Assembly: GCA_015680685.1 (NCBI GenBank) | Contig: MNCI01030805.1 | Span: 193,469-257,468, forward strand | DNA length: 64,000 nucleotides | Direction of reading: 5' to 3' | Source of the DNA: Gnetum montanum | Taxonomy: Eukaryota; Streptophyta; Gnetopsida; Gnetales; Gnetaceae | In this document: positions 13,101-22,960 of the stretch, one piece after another | Layout of the letters: each line of letters starts with the position of its first letter | How positions within the stretch are numbered: position 1 is the first letter of the stretch | Made by a program: the position numbers and the translations under genes | Notes under the pieces: model-generated | Database searches by the model: none | What the model was told of the DNA's origin: nothing | The model's input: only the letters and a program-made list of their open reading frames with translations

Positions 13101-13315
13101 AAACAAGTTTCCCCCATTCTTCCATGTTAGGGATGATATGCTTAGCATGGAAGAAGGGGGAAACCATTTCAACATCTTTTGACACCCAAAACTGACTCAA
13201 ATAACCTCAAAATGAAGCTAGGGGATGCACAACTTCTAGATCTAGGTTCCAACGACCTTTCTGATCATGTTTGAGAATTTTTTTTTAATTTTTATTTTCT
13301 ACACTAACCCCCCAA

Positions 13316-13356
<41 letters not shown>

Positions 13357-13560
13357 NAAGGGGGTTAAGCTCTAGAACTTGCTATTTAACCCTTATAGAC
13401 CTTCAAAGTGACAAATTTTAATAAATCTAGCCATGTGTTGCCTTGGGAATGCTCCTCGATCTTAATTTTGGACCTTTGGATATCTCAAAATCTACTTTCC
13501 TTGGTTTCCATGCTAAGCATTCCTTCTTCCATGCTCACCAGTGTGGAAATAGAGGGGGCC
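10137..13560. repeat. Degenerate ~190-bp tandem array with inverted-repeat core
   Basis: A recurring block with TTCCATGCTA ... TAGCATGGAAGAAGGGGG comes back near 10145, 10312, 10497, 10675, 10878, 11066, 11260, 11440, 11640, 11845, 12020, 12210, 12375, 12580, 12750, 12930, 13110 and 13505, that is every 165-205 bp. The core is an imperfect inverted repeat (CCATGCTA / TAGCATGG). From about 11845 to 12930 two unit types alternate: one with CATGCATGGT...GGCCTAGATCTAGG after the core, the other with a double core (CTCTTCCATGTTGGCTAGCATGG). This gives a dimer of about 365-375 bp. No gene is visible in it. Single units occur in LTR U, so the array probably grew from a U3 region. Confidence 0.75.
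13317..13357. other. 40-bp poly-C run ending in N
   Basis: Forty C in a row followed by one N inside the tandem array. It looks like a collapsed or failed gap fill rather than genomic sequence. Confidence 0.8.
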
Positions 13561-14292
13561 TAGCATGGAAGCCTTGAAACTCTTACTTTCTAGGTCTATA
13601 TAGCCTAGAAATAACCCTAATGAATGACCAAACTCATCTAATAGCCTTGTGGCCTCAAACCATGTTCCACTAAGCCCCAAAATTCACAAACTATAATCTC
13701 TTTTGACCTATATTAGCCAAATTTCATTACATGTAGGCTTTTCTGATTGATATAGCCATATTAAATGATGTTTCAACTTGTTTTTGGCCTTATGTTACAT
13801 TATTAACCTTGATAACTTTCTTATAGCATTTATACAACCTTATATTTTCCTTATTTTTCTTATCCTAGCTTTATTTGCCTTTGTTCAACCTTTGATTAGT
13901 ATTAAATAGTGGGGTTTGACCTTCACTGACCACCATTTGGCACCATGTGATCATGGCCCACTATAGCCTTAAACTAGCATTTTGGCACACTAAGGCCTTA
14001 AACTAACATTATAGTCCACCAAGACTCCAAGTTGATATCATGGCCTACTAAGGCCTAAAACTAGCAAAATTGTGATCCTCGTTGACCATTTGTAGTCATA
14101 TTTCTTATGCTTCCCTTTATTTGGCCCTTGTTGCACTTTGTTTACTTGTTTTACTCCATTTTTAGCCTTGGATTATCTTTTTTGCATTAGAATAGCATGA
14201 ATTTGCATAATTTATAGAATTCTAGCATGGTTTATTTATTTTTACCCAAGTTCCACTTAATATGTCTTGGTTGATATGCAGGATCAAAGTAT
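13561..14292. other. Non-coding stretch with a linker repeat cluster (13953-14068)
   Basis: Four units of CACTAAGGCCTTAAACTAGCA type at 13953-14068 show that this is retrotransposon internal sequence, because such clusters occur only at gene-block borders of these elements. The rest is T-rich and without a recognisable gene. It ends where LTR Z begins; no repeat of the flanking 5 bp can be checked because Z's far end is outside the window. Confidence 0.55.
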
Positions 14293-14564
14293 TGAAACAC
14301 CCTAAATTTTCAAGGAATTCTTGCTTCACCAAGTTCTTGGAATTCAGGCAATGTCATGATAGTTCATCAGGAGAAGGATGCTCTGAGTTCAGACTGTCTA
14401 GTTTGGAAAGTTTTCTATACCCAATGTTGATAGGCTTGAAAGACTCTTCAACCTTCCCACTAGGACAATTCATCCAGCTGACAGCCTACTCAGGAACGAT
14501 GCATTGAGTTGTCAGTGGTGCTCAGGCTGTGCAAAATAGTTTGGCAAGTTTTCTAGTCAAGAAT

Positions 14565-15265
14565 TTCTCTACGCTATCCTACGGTGTGTAGCATAGTAGG
14601 CCTCAGGAGATGGTTGTTCAAGTAATCAACTATGAACTATTGCAAGATAAAATTCTACGCTATGCTACACTGTGTAGTGTAGCACAACGTAGCAAAGCCA
14701 AGACACAGAGGCCAAACTTATCTAGTAATTCCAACTACACTCGATAAGCACTTCGGGCTTCAGAATCAGTTTTATGGCTCAACTTCAACTCCTTTAGCAG
14801 AAATCCTCTTAGTAGAAAAGTGGGGAATCAAGAAAAAAGAAGATTGTCATGGCTGCTATGCTACACAGCATAGGACAGCATAGCGACAATACAAAGAACA
14901 ACAAAATGCATCTTAAAATTCAGGATTAGCAAGTTCAAATTCTTCACATTGTAAAGAACAAGGGTTGTAGATTGTTAGCATGATTGCAGTTAAGCTTAGT
15001 TGCTATGCTATGCTATGCTACATAGCATAGTATAGCATAGCACACATTCAGAACTAGCCAATACATTTCGAAGGCTTCCAGCACCTGCAATTAGTTCCAA
15101 CGCAATTTTCTTCCTCTAACTGGTGGCTATGCTATGCTACACTACATAGCATAGCATAGCATAGTAAGTAGCTATGCTACGCTAACATGCTATGTTCCTT
15201 AGCATAGCATAGCGTAGCAAATAGCTACGCTACGCTAACAAGCTATGCTCCATAACGTAGTAGGT
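14565..15265. repeat. CGTAGC/GCATAGC palindrome array in U3 of LTR Z
   Basis: At least eight inverted repeats of the type CTACGCTATCCTACGG...GTAGCATAG. Examples are 14568-14596, 14653-14685, 14857-14885, 15001-15035, 15126-15160, 15171-15219 and 15224-15262. Arms are GCTATGCTA/TAGCATAGC with short loops (ACATAGC). They lie upstream of the TATA box, so they are part of the promoter region rather than of the transcript. Confidence 0.8.
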
Positions 15266-15470
15266 GGCTACATTACATTGGTGCACTTCACTCCTTGCCA
15301 ACATCGTTGGCACACCTCATCCTAGCATCTCCAGTTTCGATAGCATGATTACAGCATTGCAGGCTCATCAATCAATCAGCTTTGCATGTTCATGCAGCAT
15401 GGACACGTCAACACCTTGTGGGTCTAGGACACATGGTGTCTAGACCACATCTTTCGTGTGCTCCTAGCCC

Positions 15471-15478
15471 TATAAATA
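15471..15478 (+). promoter_or_regulatory. TATA box of LTR Z
   Basis: TATAAATA preceded by CTAGCCC, conserved in position and flanks in LTRs W, A, AB, BC and S. It drives the element transcript. Confidence 0.75.
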
Positions 15479-16146
15479 CCCCGATGAGCAAGGCTCAAGG
15501 GGTTGGCAAATTTGAGAAGCATTGGAAATTTTGAGCATTATTGGCATTTGTGTTTGGAAAATCAATTGAAAAACCTACTGGCAAATTTTAGTAGGATTAG
15601 CAATCTTGAGCATTGTTAACATTGGCAAGTTGACAAAAATCAAACAGTTAGCATTCTCATTTGGAATTCCATTAGCTCCTTTCTATTTCCTTTGTAGCAC
15701 TTTGCACTATTAGGTCTTGCGTCTGCGTTCAAGCATACGTTTGCCTTGCTTTGAATGTCTCGGTTACTTTTGGGATCTCTATGCTTCCTAGTGTCATGCA
15801 ACCAATTGTATCCACCTTGACAAAGTAAAGTTGTAATCTTGAAGTGGTGCATTTCTTAACTTCAGTTTACTTCATTCTCTTATTTATCATTGCATTTTAC
15901 ATTGTTTTTGCTTCCTCGCATATAATAATTATTACTTTATGCTATAAACATTGTTTTCATACTGAACATTTACAAAAGGTTTAGTGACATTGATTAAGTC
16001 CCTGTCTGATCGACTAGATCATTCAGGGCACCCCGTTTCCATTTTATCCAGCACAGCCTTGGCAAAGATCTGGGGTTAACACGACTATCCAACCGATGAC
16101 CTCTTAGTGTTTCTAGCCACCAACGTTTTTGCTCACTATAGTTTTC

Positions 16147-16164
16147 TGGTGCTAGAAGGAGGGC
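16147..16164 (+). other. Primer-binding site of element Z
   Basis: TGGTGCTAGAAGGAGGGC, six bases after the LTR. It begins with TGG, the complement of a tRNA CCA end, and the same 18 bp occur after LTRs A, AB and BC. Minus-strand cDNA synthesis would start here. I do not assign the tRNA. Confidence 0.8.
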
Positions 16165-16550
16165 CTTTTTAGTGCCCTTTCCATGTTTTATGGTAGTCTT
16201 GTGTGTGTTCTCTACCCTGATATGCACTATTGTAAACTTGACATCCTTTTGTGGTTGTTTATGCATCGTTTGATACAGATCGGTCACTTCAACGGTTCCT
16301 TTGAAACCCTACAAGATATAAAGCCTCTGATTGCCATATGATTCCTTGGTTTTCATAGTATTCTTGCATGCTTTTTGTACCTCAATATGCATTAGCGTAA
16401 ATGCTACATCCCCTTGTGGTTGTTTACGTATTGTGTGGTGCAGATTAGTAACTTTGATGGTTCTTCTGGAATCCTACAGGACATAAAGCCTTAGATCACC
16501 GCTAGATATTCTAGCTTTCCCTTGTTCGCACCCCTTTTACCCTTATAACA
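16165..16550 (+). repeat. Leader of element Z with a tandem duplication
   Basis: Two diverged copies of about 165-175 bp follow each other (about 16190-16362 and 16363-16515). Both contain TGTGGTTGTTTA, then CAGAT, then TGGTTC, then CCTACA, then ATAAAGCC. Elements A, B and C have one copy. No gene. Confidence 0.6.
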
Positions 16551-19500
16551 ATGACTTCTTCAACTACCGCTATTGCTATTGCTAATCTCGAGGTTCCTGT
16601 TCTGGTTCAAGTCACTATAGGCACCGAGCAACAACTCAACCTAATCCTGGGGCCACATCGATTACCTAGGATCTAAAATCAGGGACCTGAGGGCTTGGCC
16701 CAACAACATGAGTAATATAACTTTCTCTGTGCTAAGCTGTAGGCAAACTTGCCCTTAGATTCACAAGAGCTTAAAGAGAAATGTAGCTTCAAGTTCTCCT
16801 ACTGCAATGGGAAGGAATTTATTCCCACTCCTGGTGTTTCCATCCCTTTAATAGAAACAAACCTATGGATTCTAGATCAGTTGAACTAGGTGACTAGGCT
16901 CGGGGAGTTGTAAGACACAACATCTCATCATGAGAAGGCTTTCTAGGACAGATAGGAAGAACTAGATTCTCAATCCGAGGGGGGGGGGGGNGCCAAACCA
17001 ACCTTGCCACCTTTCCTCCTATCCCATCCTTTTGGAAAAACCTGTTATCTACCACTGCTTCCTTTAGGATTATTTTTGCACCATCTCACATCGTGATTCC
17101 ATCGGCAATGGGTAGCCATACTATTCCTTTGACGTATTAACATGCCTATGCTCCTGTCTCAACCCCATTACTACACATATGCAAACTGTTCATCCATCCT
17201 TTGTTGCTTCACAGCATGCGTCAGTTATGGCTACCCTATCCCACATTCACACTGTACCTACCTCGCAATTATATGTAGCTTCCACTTCCATCCCTACATT
17301 TACACATGTCCCACCATCAACGGTAGGCCTAGGCTTAACAACTTGGTGGACCCCATTCACTTCTGCTCCTACTACGCTACCATCACAGATGTCTCACTAG
17401 GTTTGCCATCAAACCTCCCAAGCCCAGCAAATGGTACAACCCAACATGGAACTCTAGTCTATCCCATCATCCATGCAAGCAGCCCACCATGTAGCACAAC
17501 CCGTGGTTGTTGCTCCAACTACACCACCTACCGGGTGGTGGACAACACAAGCAGCACCATTCACAGAGGCCACCCCAACATCACCACCAATGGGTCATGT
17601 TGCTGCACCTACCACTTAATAGATGGAAGCTACCTCAGAGGTTCCTCAACCATCTGCATCATCCTCAGGTCTGGATTAAGCATTCCAGCTTATCCAGACC
17701 CTTACTGAGAAAATAAAATGCCTCAAGGCTGTCGAGTCTGATACAGTGCAAGTCATGGACTTCTTCCAAGATAACCCCATCAACCCAGTAGTCCTCATGT
17801 TAACGTTACCCCTAGGGATGTCACTCCCCCATTTTATGAAGTAAAATGGGGAGGGAGATCCCAACACACATCTTGTTACATTTAGGTCCAAATTCCTTCT
17901 TCTACAATAATGGCCACATATGATCATCCACGTCTTTGCCATGTCTCTAACCGAAAAAGCCCTACACTAGTATCACGTCCTTCCACGCTCCTCCATCTCA
18001 ACACTAGAGGAGCTTCTAACCTGGTTCATGATTCATTTTAAGTACAACTTGAGAGTAGAGGTCACCCAGGTTCAGTTGATGAACATAAAACAAGATCCTC
18101 TTGAACCAGTCTAGAAGTTCATCCAACGTTGGAACACGACCCTTAACAAGATCTGCGAGCCCATTGCAGAGGCCCACTTGCTGGCCATCTTTAAGTGTGT
18201 AGTACATGAATTTATTAAGTCCAAGCTATGCTATCTTGCTCCATGCACTCTCAGTTAGGCTTTCACCCATACTAAGAGCATACAAGATGTGGCTGGGGCA
18301 AGCAAAGACCCAACCTATGTTGCATACAAGAACACCTTCATGAAGAAGGACAAGGACAAGGGTAAGGCTACAACAGCCATAGTGGCTACTATGTCCAACA
18401 AAGCCAAACCCAATAATAGTAAAAATAAGAATAAGAAACCAGCCACACATGAAACTAACCCTATGCCCAAGTAGGCCAACACACTGCAAACTTCTACATG
18501 CACACCTGAGACATCTGCACCATCCAAACTGAACTTTGAGCATAAAGAATGCTCAAAGTATACCCTGCTACTCGTCAAGCCTTCAAACCTTCTAAAGAAA
18601 CTATTGGTGGTGGGGTACATCCAACACAAGTGGATGTTAAAGGAAGGAGCCTAGGAAACATCATTGGTATTGCGAACTCCTTAGGAACCCCTCTTTGGCT
18701 TTGCCCAATGAGCCCCCAGTTCCTAAGGGTTTTAAGCTAAAGCAGTTCTATGACTACCATCAACAGTGTGGTCACAACATGGATTACTGCATGACATTGA
18801 AAGATGACATCCAAAGAATGATCGATAAAGAGAAACTAGTGTTGGACAAAAGCAACCCTATCATTGCACATTTACATGGATCCTCTTAATGCCAACAACG
18901 TCGGTAACATTATCAACACTATCAATGTTGATAGTGATCCTAGACTACCCCAGCAATTGTTTGTGGTCTGTGTGCCTTAGTGTAGCACACTAGTACCACC
19001 AATGGCTAATCAAACTTTGTAGCAACCTTTCATCTTGAGAATCCCTCTTTGGGCATCCACCCCTGCACCACCTGCCAGCAAAACTACACCACCACTGTGT
19101 ATAGTAACACCATTAGCTCCATTTATTATCAGGGGGCCAAGCCATTCAATAGCCCCCACCCCGCATAAGGTAGCTTCACAGCCTTCTCATCCTAGAAAAT
19201 GAGAAGTGTGCTTCACAGGTGAGACATCAAAGGAAAGTACCGTCCCAAGTACTTTCAAGACTACGCTGTCATCCTCTACATCTATGCCCTCATCGCTGAA
19301 AGGAAACACTGCTACACCCACACAATCTTTGTCGCATTTCCCAAAAGGATTTGAACCTAGACCCGAAACTATCCCTCCTCGGGAAATTAATCTCCTAGGA
19401 CAAATAGAAGAGGAGAAAGACAACAAATAGGAAGGTGTCCATGACCTTTTGAGCCCCTCACTCAGGTCAAGCAATCTTTAAAATAGAAAAACACTACCTT

Positions 19501-20358
19501 GAGCTTGTACGACCTAATCATGACATCTACCACACACTGTGAGGCTTTGATCCACATGATAACAATAATTCCGGTTGATGAAAACATGCAGCAGAAGAGA
19601 AGGCAATCCACTTGGTCATGTTTCCTTCTGAACCTGCAGAACCAAAGCTATCCCAATTGACTTTTTGCCATGATTTCATTATGGAGGACCCTAAAAAGGG
19701 TTAGGTGAGTACAACACCTCTTTTCATCACAATTCGGGTTGGCCAACATAAGATCCGAAGGGTACACATTGATGATGGAGCTACCACAAATGTCATCCCC
19801 TTCCCTATTGTAGATAAGCTGGGTTTGGTCAACCAAATCAGACCCACAACAACATCATGCTTAAAGTCGTTCAATGGGGCATGGGTCATGGTGAAAGGCA
19901 TGGTTCACATTGAATTTGTGGTAGGGGATTAGTTCTCCACAAACACAACATTCATTGTGGTCGAAGATATGCTTGTGTTTAATCTGATCTTGGGGAGGTC
20001 ATGGTTAGCACAAGTTAGGGCTATCTCTTAGCCCATTCATCAGGAGATCCATCTACCTTATGCAAGCAGGGAGGTGGTAATCCATGGAAAAAAGGTAACG
20101 ACATAAGCTATCAACAACGTAGATATGGAATAGGGCTCAAAGGTCATAACCTCTGAGAATGAAGCGGCTATCTCTGTAGATACTAACCATTTGGCAAGAG
20201 AACCGGCTCAGCATACCGGTTTAGAAAACAAAAATACTTGGGCTAAGTTGCCCTTCCAAGTGGGGGATGACAATGTAGATGAAGGCCATAGCAAAGTGTC
20301 TTGACCTTACGCCTCGCCCAATCCACGATGGGTTAAGAAGTAGTTATGCATAGCATAG
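16551..20358 (+). pseudogene. gag-protease pseudogene of element Z
   Basis: Starts at ATG 16551 (MTSSTTAIAIANLE), aligned with the ATG of A, B and C. Gag then runs through a Ser/Thr/Pro-rich region (17140-17700), PPHF.KYNGEGDP-like sequence (17815-17860), the retrotransposon gag domain (18000-18240) and a zinc-knuckle-like stretch at 18745-18792 reading YDYHQQCGHNMDYC, where only the first Cys of C-x2-H-x4-H-x4-C is lost. The protease active site VDDGATTNV is intact at 19771-19782 (open 19705-19932), followed by FNLILGRSWLAQ. The ancestral stop is TAG 20356-20358. Many premature stops and a G-run with N at 16979-16991 break the frame. Gag builds the particle and the protease matures it. Confidence 0.8.
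16979..16991. other. Poly-G run ending in N inside gag
   Basis: Twelve G followed by N. The equivalent place in A (23379-23390) reads AGGGAGGCAG, so the run is very likely an assembly artefact that also shifts the frame. Confidence 0.75.
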
Positions 20359-20490
20359 CAACCCCATTACTTGTTGCCCAGTTTCCATCATTTGTACCCT
20401 TACCGGATTTTTTTCTTGCATCCATTCATCTACACTAGGTACTAATTAGCTACTCTCTAAATCATTAGCATATCATTTGTTTATCATCCC

Positions 20491-20706
20491 ATGGCTCGAA
20501 ATGGCCTAAAACTATGCTACTATCCCATGGCCCGAAATGGCCTAAAACTAGTGATGGTCCAAAATGGCCTAAAACTAGCGATGGCCTGAAATGGCCTAAA
20601 ACTAGTAGGGGCCTGAAATGGCCTAAAACTACATTTTTCTAGGGCCCAAAATGACCTAAAACTATGCATGGCCTAAAGCTATGCATGGCCCAAAATGGCC
20701 TAAAAC
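20491..20706. repeat. Linker repeat cluster between gag-pro and antisense gene (Z)
   Basis: Seven to eight units of GGCCCGAAATGGCCTAAAAC followed by TA or TAG, spaced 25-45 bp. This is the cleanest example of the post-protease linker type. Confidence 0.85.
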
Positions 20707-20879
20707 TAAAACATCAAAAATGAAAACTTAACATAAAATTAATCACATAGACAACACATAAGCCAGCATAGAACCAATTCCTTTTCCAAAATTCTCATTT
20801 TTCATTCAAATCTTTTGTCACTTAAATAATGTTTTCAATAGTTTTGCAAAAAATTCAAAATTTCAAAAACCCCATGTTG

Positions 20880-21479
20880 TCATGGGTCATCTTCACCCAC
20901 ATCATTGCCTTCAGCATCATTCCCTTCCACATCGTCTTCCTCTGCACTGACTTCTTTTACCCCTTCATTTTTGCCCTCTACAGGCCCTGCATCTTCATCT
21001 AGGATCTACATTATAAAGGTGAAGTAGTTAGCTAGAGAAACATATGAAAGCTAGAATAAAGCATAAGCCTTTACATAGTAGAAGGTGACTAAACTGAGAT
21101 GGCCCCATGTCTACCTTGAAGGGTGTATGATCCAAACTAAGCCCAAGGTGGTGCTAGACCTCCTCCTCCATGATATTTTCCCAATGCCTATCACTTGGTT
21201 CAGCATCTATAGTAGCTTTCTCCTTTTCGATGATCATCCATCGCGATGGTCCCAGAGAAAAGGAGGCGGTAGCGGTCTCACCTATTGGAAGATCCACTTC
21301 CTGTTCAGGAGATTCATTGACCGTTACCTACTCTATGAACTTTTTATAAGCCTCAGTAGCGCCAATGGAATTCAGGAATGCTTCATGCGTAAACATCTTG
21401 ACTGAAGCATCCTGGTATAGTTTATGATAGGTGGCATATTCCAGTTTATACATATGTATATGGTTCTTCTGGGACTACC
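20880..21479 (-). pseudogene. Antisense gene of Z, 3' part (exons 7 partial and 8)
   Basis: Read on the minus strand. Exon 8 is 21005-20880: after the acceptor AATGTAG it gives 42 codons including TGA at 20880-20882, a strongly acidic tail (VSAEEDDVEGND). Exon 7 ends at 21094 (GGGPSQ-like MGPSQ) with its donor mutated from GT to TT, and its upstream part reads SIGATEAYKKF, matching ASKAYKRF in A. It is cut at 21479 by LTR A. The rest of the gene is at 59782-63260. The missing piece corresponds to about 440 nt of exon 7 plus part of intron 6. Confidence 0.75.
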
Positions 21480-21596
21480 TGAAACACCATGAAATTTCAA
21501 GACCTCAATGATTCAGCAAAGTCTTGAGGCTTAGGCAAGGATTTTCAACAACTGGCACATCTCAGCAAGTTTTCTTTTTTCTTATCAACTAAGGGC

Positions 21597-21955
21597 CTAC
21601 TATGCTACGCTACGTAGCCCAGCATAATAGACACCAAAAAATAGAACAGAATAAGGGATGCACAGTGGTAACACTTCAGCTTTGCAAATTAGCCATGTTC
21701 AAAAATCTTAACTTTTGTGTTATTATGCCACGTTATGCTATGCAGCGTAACACAAGCAACGTAGTTGACTTATCTGCAGTAACAAAGATAATGAAATTCA
21801 GTTAGTAGTAATCAGTATGCCACGATATGCTTCCCAGCATATCATAGCATAGTCACAGAATAGCTTGCTCAGTGCAAAAGAAAAGGCCAAATGAACTCAC
21901 TTCTTAAAGGGTGGTTACGCTAAGCTACGCTTCAGAGCATAACACAGCGTAGCGC
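21597..21955. repeat. U3 palindromes of LTR A
   Basis: Four inverted repeats: CTATGCTACGCTACGTAGC (from 21600), GTTATGCTATGCAGCGTAAC (21730-21749), GATATGCTTCCCAGCATATC (21819-21838) and a wider one at 21907-21955 with ACGCTAAGCTACGC and GCGTAGCG arms. The same four recur in order in LTRs AB and BC. Confidence 0.85.
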
Positions 21956-22048
21956 CACAAGCTTCAACTACATCATGTCAAGTCAATGGCATTTTGTGGG
22001 CCTAGGACATGCGTCATCTAAACAACATTTTTCTCCTAAACCTAATCT

Positions 22049-22056
22049 TATAAATA
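22049..22056 (+). promoter_or_regulatory. TATA box of LTR A
   Basis: TATAAATA after CCTAATCT. About 35-45 bp upstream lies the conserved GCGTCATCTAAAC (ACACGTCATCTAAACC in LTR AB), which contains an ACGTCA-like bZIP-type core. Confidence 0.7.
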
Positions 22057-22712
22057 CCCCAACAGAAAACATTCAAAGGGTTGGCAATTTTTGACAGTAT
22101 CGGCAAAAGATTGGCGAGATAACGAGAAGAGCATCAACAGTGACAAAGAGAAGCTTTTTACTAGAGACTTCAACTTAGCAAACACTTTGCTTTGAGCCTA
22201 ACTCCCTTGCACCTAGATTGGCTAGAAAAAGGTAGATCGACCTTTGCTTTTTTACTCTCTAATTAGCTTCTTGTCGGAGGCGGATACTTCATCCAAACCG
22301 AAGTCTTCTTGTAAATCCTATTGTATTCACCATATTTATCTATAAGGTAGATCCCAGGTCTTAGGATCATGCATATTTCAAATTCAATTCATTGCGCCTT
22401 TGTTTACATCGAATTCTACAATCATTTAGCATAATTTACATCGTCTTCATTGCCTTTGAGATTAATCTTGAAACAGATCTTCTTTTTCTCGTAAATCGAT
22501 AATATATTTTCACATCAAATCATTGCCTCATTGTACAATCATTGACGAATTTACTAATTAAGTAAGTCCTTGTCTAATCAGAAAGACCGTTCAGGGCACC
22601 TCGGATTCATTTTCTCCATCATGGCCCTCGCATGGATCTAGGATTAAAACTATGTACACGAAGATCCACTTGGTGTTTCCAACAATTGACATTTTCTGTC
22701 GTTATAGTTTTT

Positions 22713-22740
22713 TGGCACTAGAAGGAGGGCTTGAACCTCC
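22713..22740 (+). other. Primer-binding site of A, with tRNA T-arm-like extension
   Basis: TGGCACTAGAAGGAGGGC followed by TTGAACCTCC. On the minus strand this reads like a complete tRNA 3' end: GGAGG stem, TTCAAGC loop, CCTCC stem, a 7-nt acceptor strand, discriminator and CCA. The same 28 bp occur at 38417 and 55725. In Z only the first 18 bp agree. Confidence 0.75.
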
Positions 22741-22960
22741 AATCTATGTTTCATAGGTAGTCCTATAAGTTTTCTATACAGATTGTCGACTAACGTAAAT
22801 GTAATACCTCTATGGTTGTTTACGTGATCGTGAGGAACAGATTGGTTGCTTCGACGATTCCTCTAGAATCCTACAGGATAGAAAGTCCACTTTCGCCTTA
22901 GCTCACCTTTGCCCTTGTGATCTTTATCCTTATTGTCATTACCCTCTAGCTACATAGAGA

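Larger units (their letters stand above)
14293..16140 (+). mobile_element. 5' LTR of element Z
   Basis: 1848 bp from TGAAACACCC to CACTATA, directly before the primer-binding site. U3 carries a dense set of CGTAGC/GCATAGC palindromes (14565-15265). The TATA box is at 15471-15478, followed about 30 bp later by CAAGGGGTTGGCAAAT, the likely start of R by comparison with the other LTRs. The 3' end has the family wording AAGTCCCTGTCTGATCG and GGTTAACACGACTAT. The last bases read TA instead of CA, an ordinary C to T decay. It is about 620 bp longer than the LTRs of the A-B-C array, mostly from extra palindromic U3. Confidence 0.9.
21480..22706 (+). mobile_element. LTR A (first LTR of the array)
   Basis: Begins TGAAACACCATGAAATTTC and ends GTTATA (family GTTACA). 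U3 palindromes are at 21600-21625, 21727-21752, 21817-21850 and 21907-21955. TATA box at 22049-22056; ATTCAAAGGGTTGGCAA about 25 bp later is the likely start of R. By eye it is roughly 85-90% identical to the LTRs at 37189 and 54495, so the array is old. Confidence 0.9.

Noticed and set aside
14565-15265. CRISPR-like or satellite array from the GCATAGC repeats
   Set aside because: Units are palindromes of varying length without regular spacers, located in LTR U3 regions of a plant retrotransposon.
17142-17708. 188-codon open frame with many Cys and Tyr
   Set aside because: It is out of frame with gag. The gag frame here is the one reading VPTSQLYVASTS at 17245-17280, which matches A and B; the long frame is a by-product of the Pro/Ser/Thr-rich codons.
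18226-18629. Minus-strand hydrophobic open frames with possible membrane segments
   Set aside because: They are mirror frames of the Lys- and Ala-rich gag spacer (KNTFMKKDKDKGKATT); the hydrophobicity is the complement of AAG/GCC-rich codons.
21085-21405. Plus-strand 106-codon open frame
   Set aside because: It is the mirror of exon 7 of the antisense gene, whose minus-strand frame aligns with A (ASKAYKRF) while the plus frame has no counterpart.
21475-21479. Target-site duplication ctacc for the A-B-C array
   Set aside because: No copy of it is present at the right end near 59577, where the array ends inside an internal region rather than at an LTR.
22713-22790. A tRNA gene on the minus strand after LTR A
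   Set aside because: Only the T arm and acceptor 3' strand are present; no D arm, anticodon arm or 5' acceptor strand GCTAGAA can be found, and the position fits a primer-binding site.
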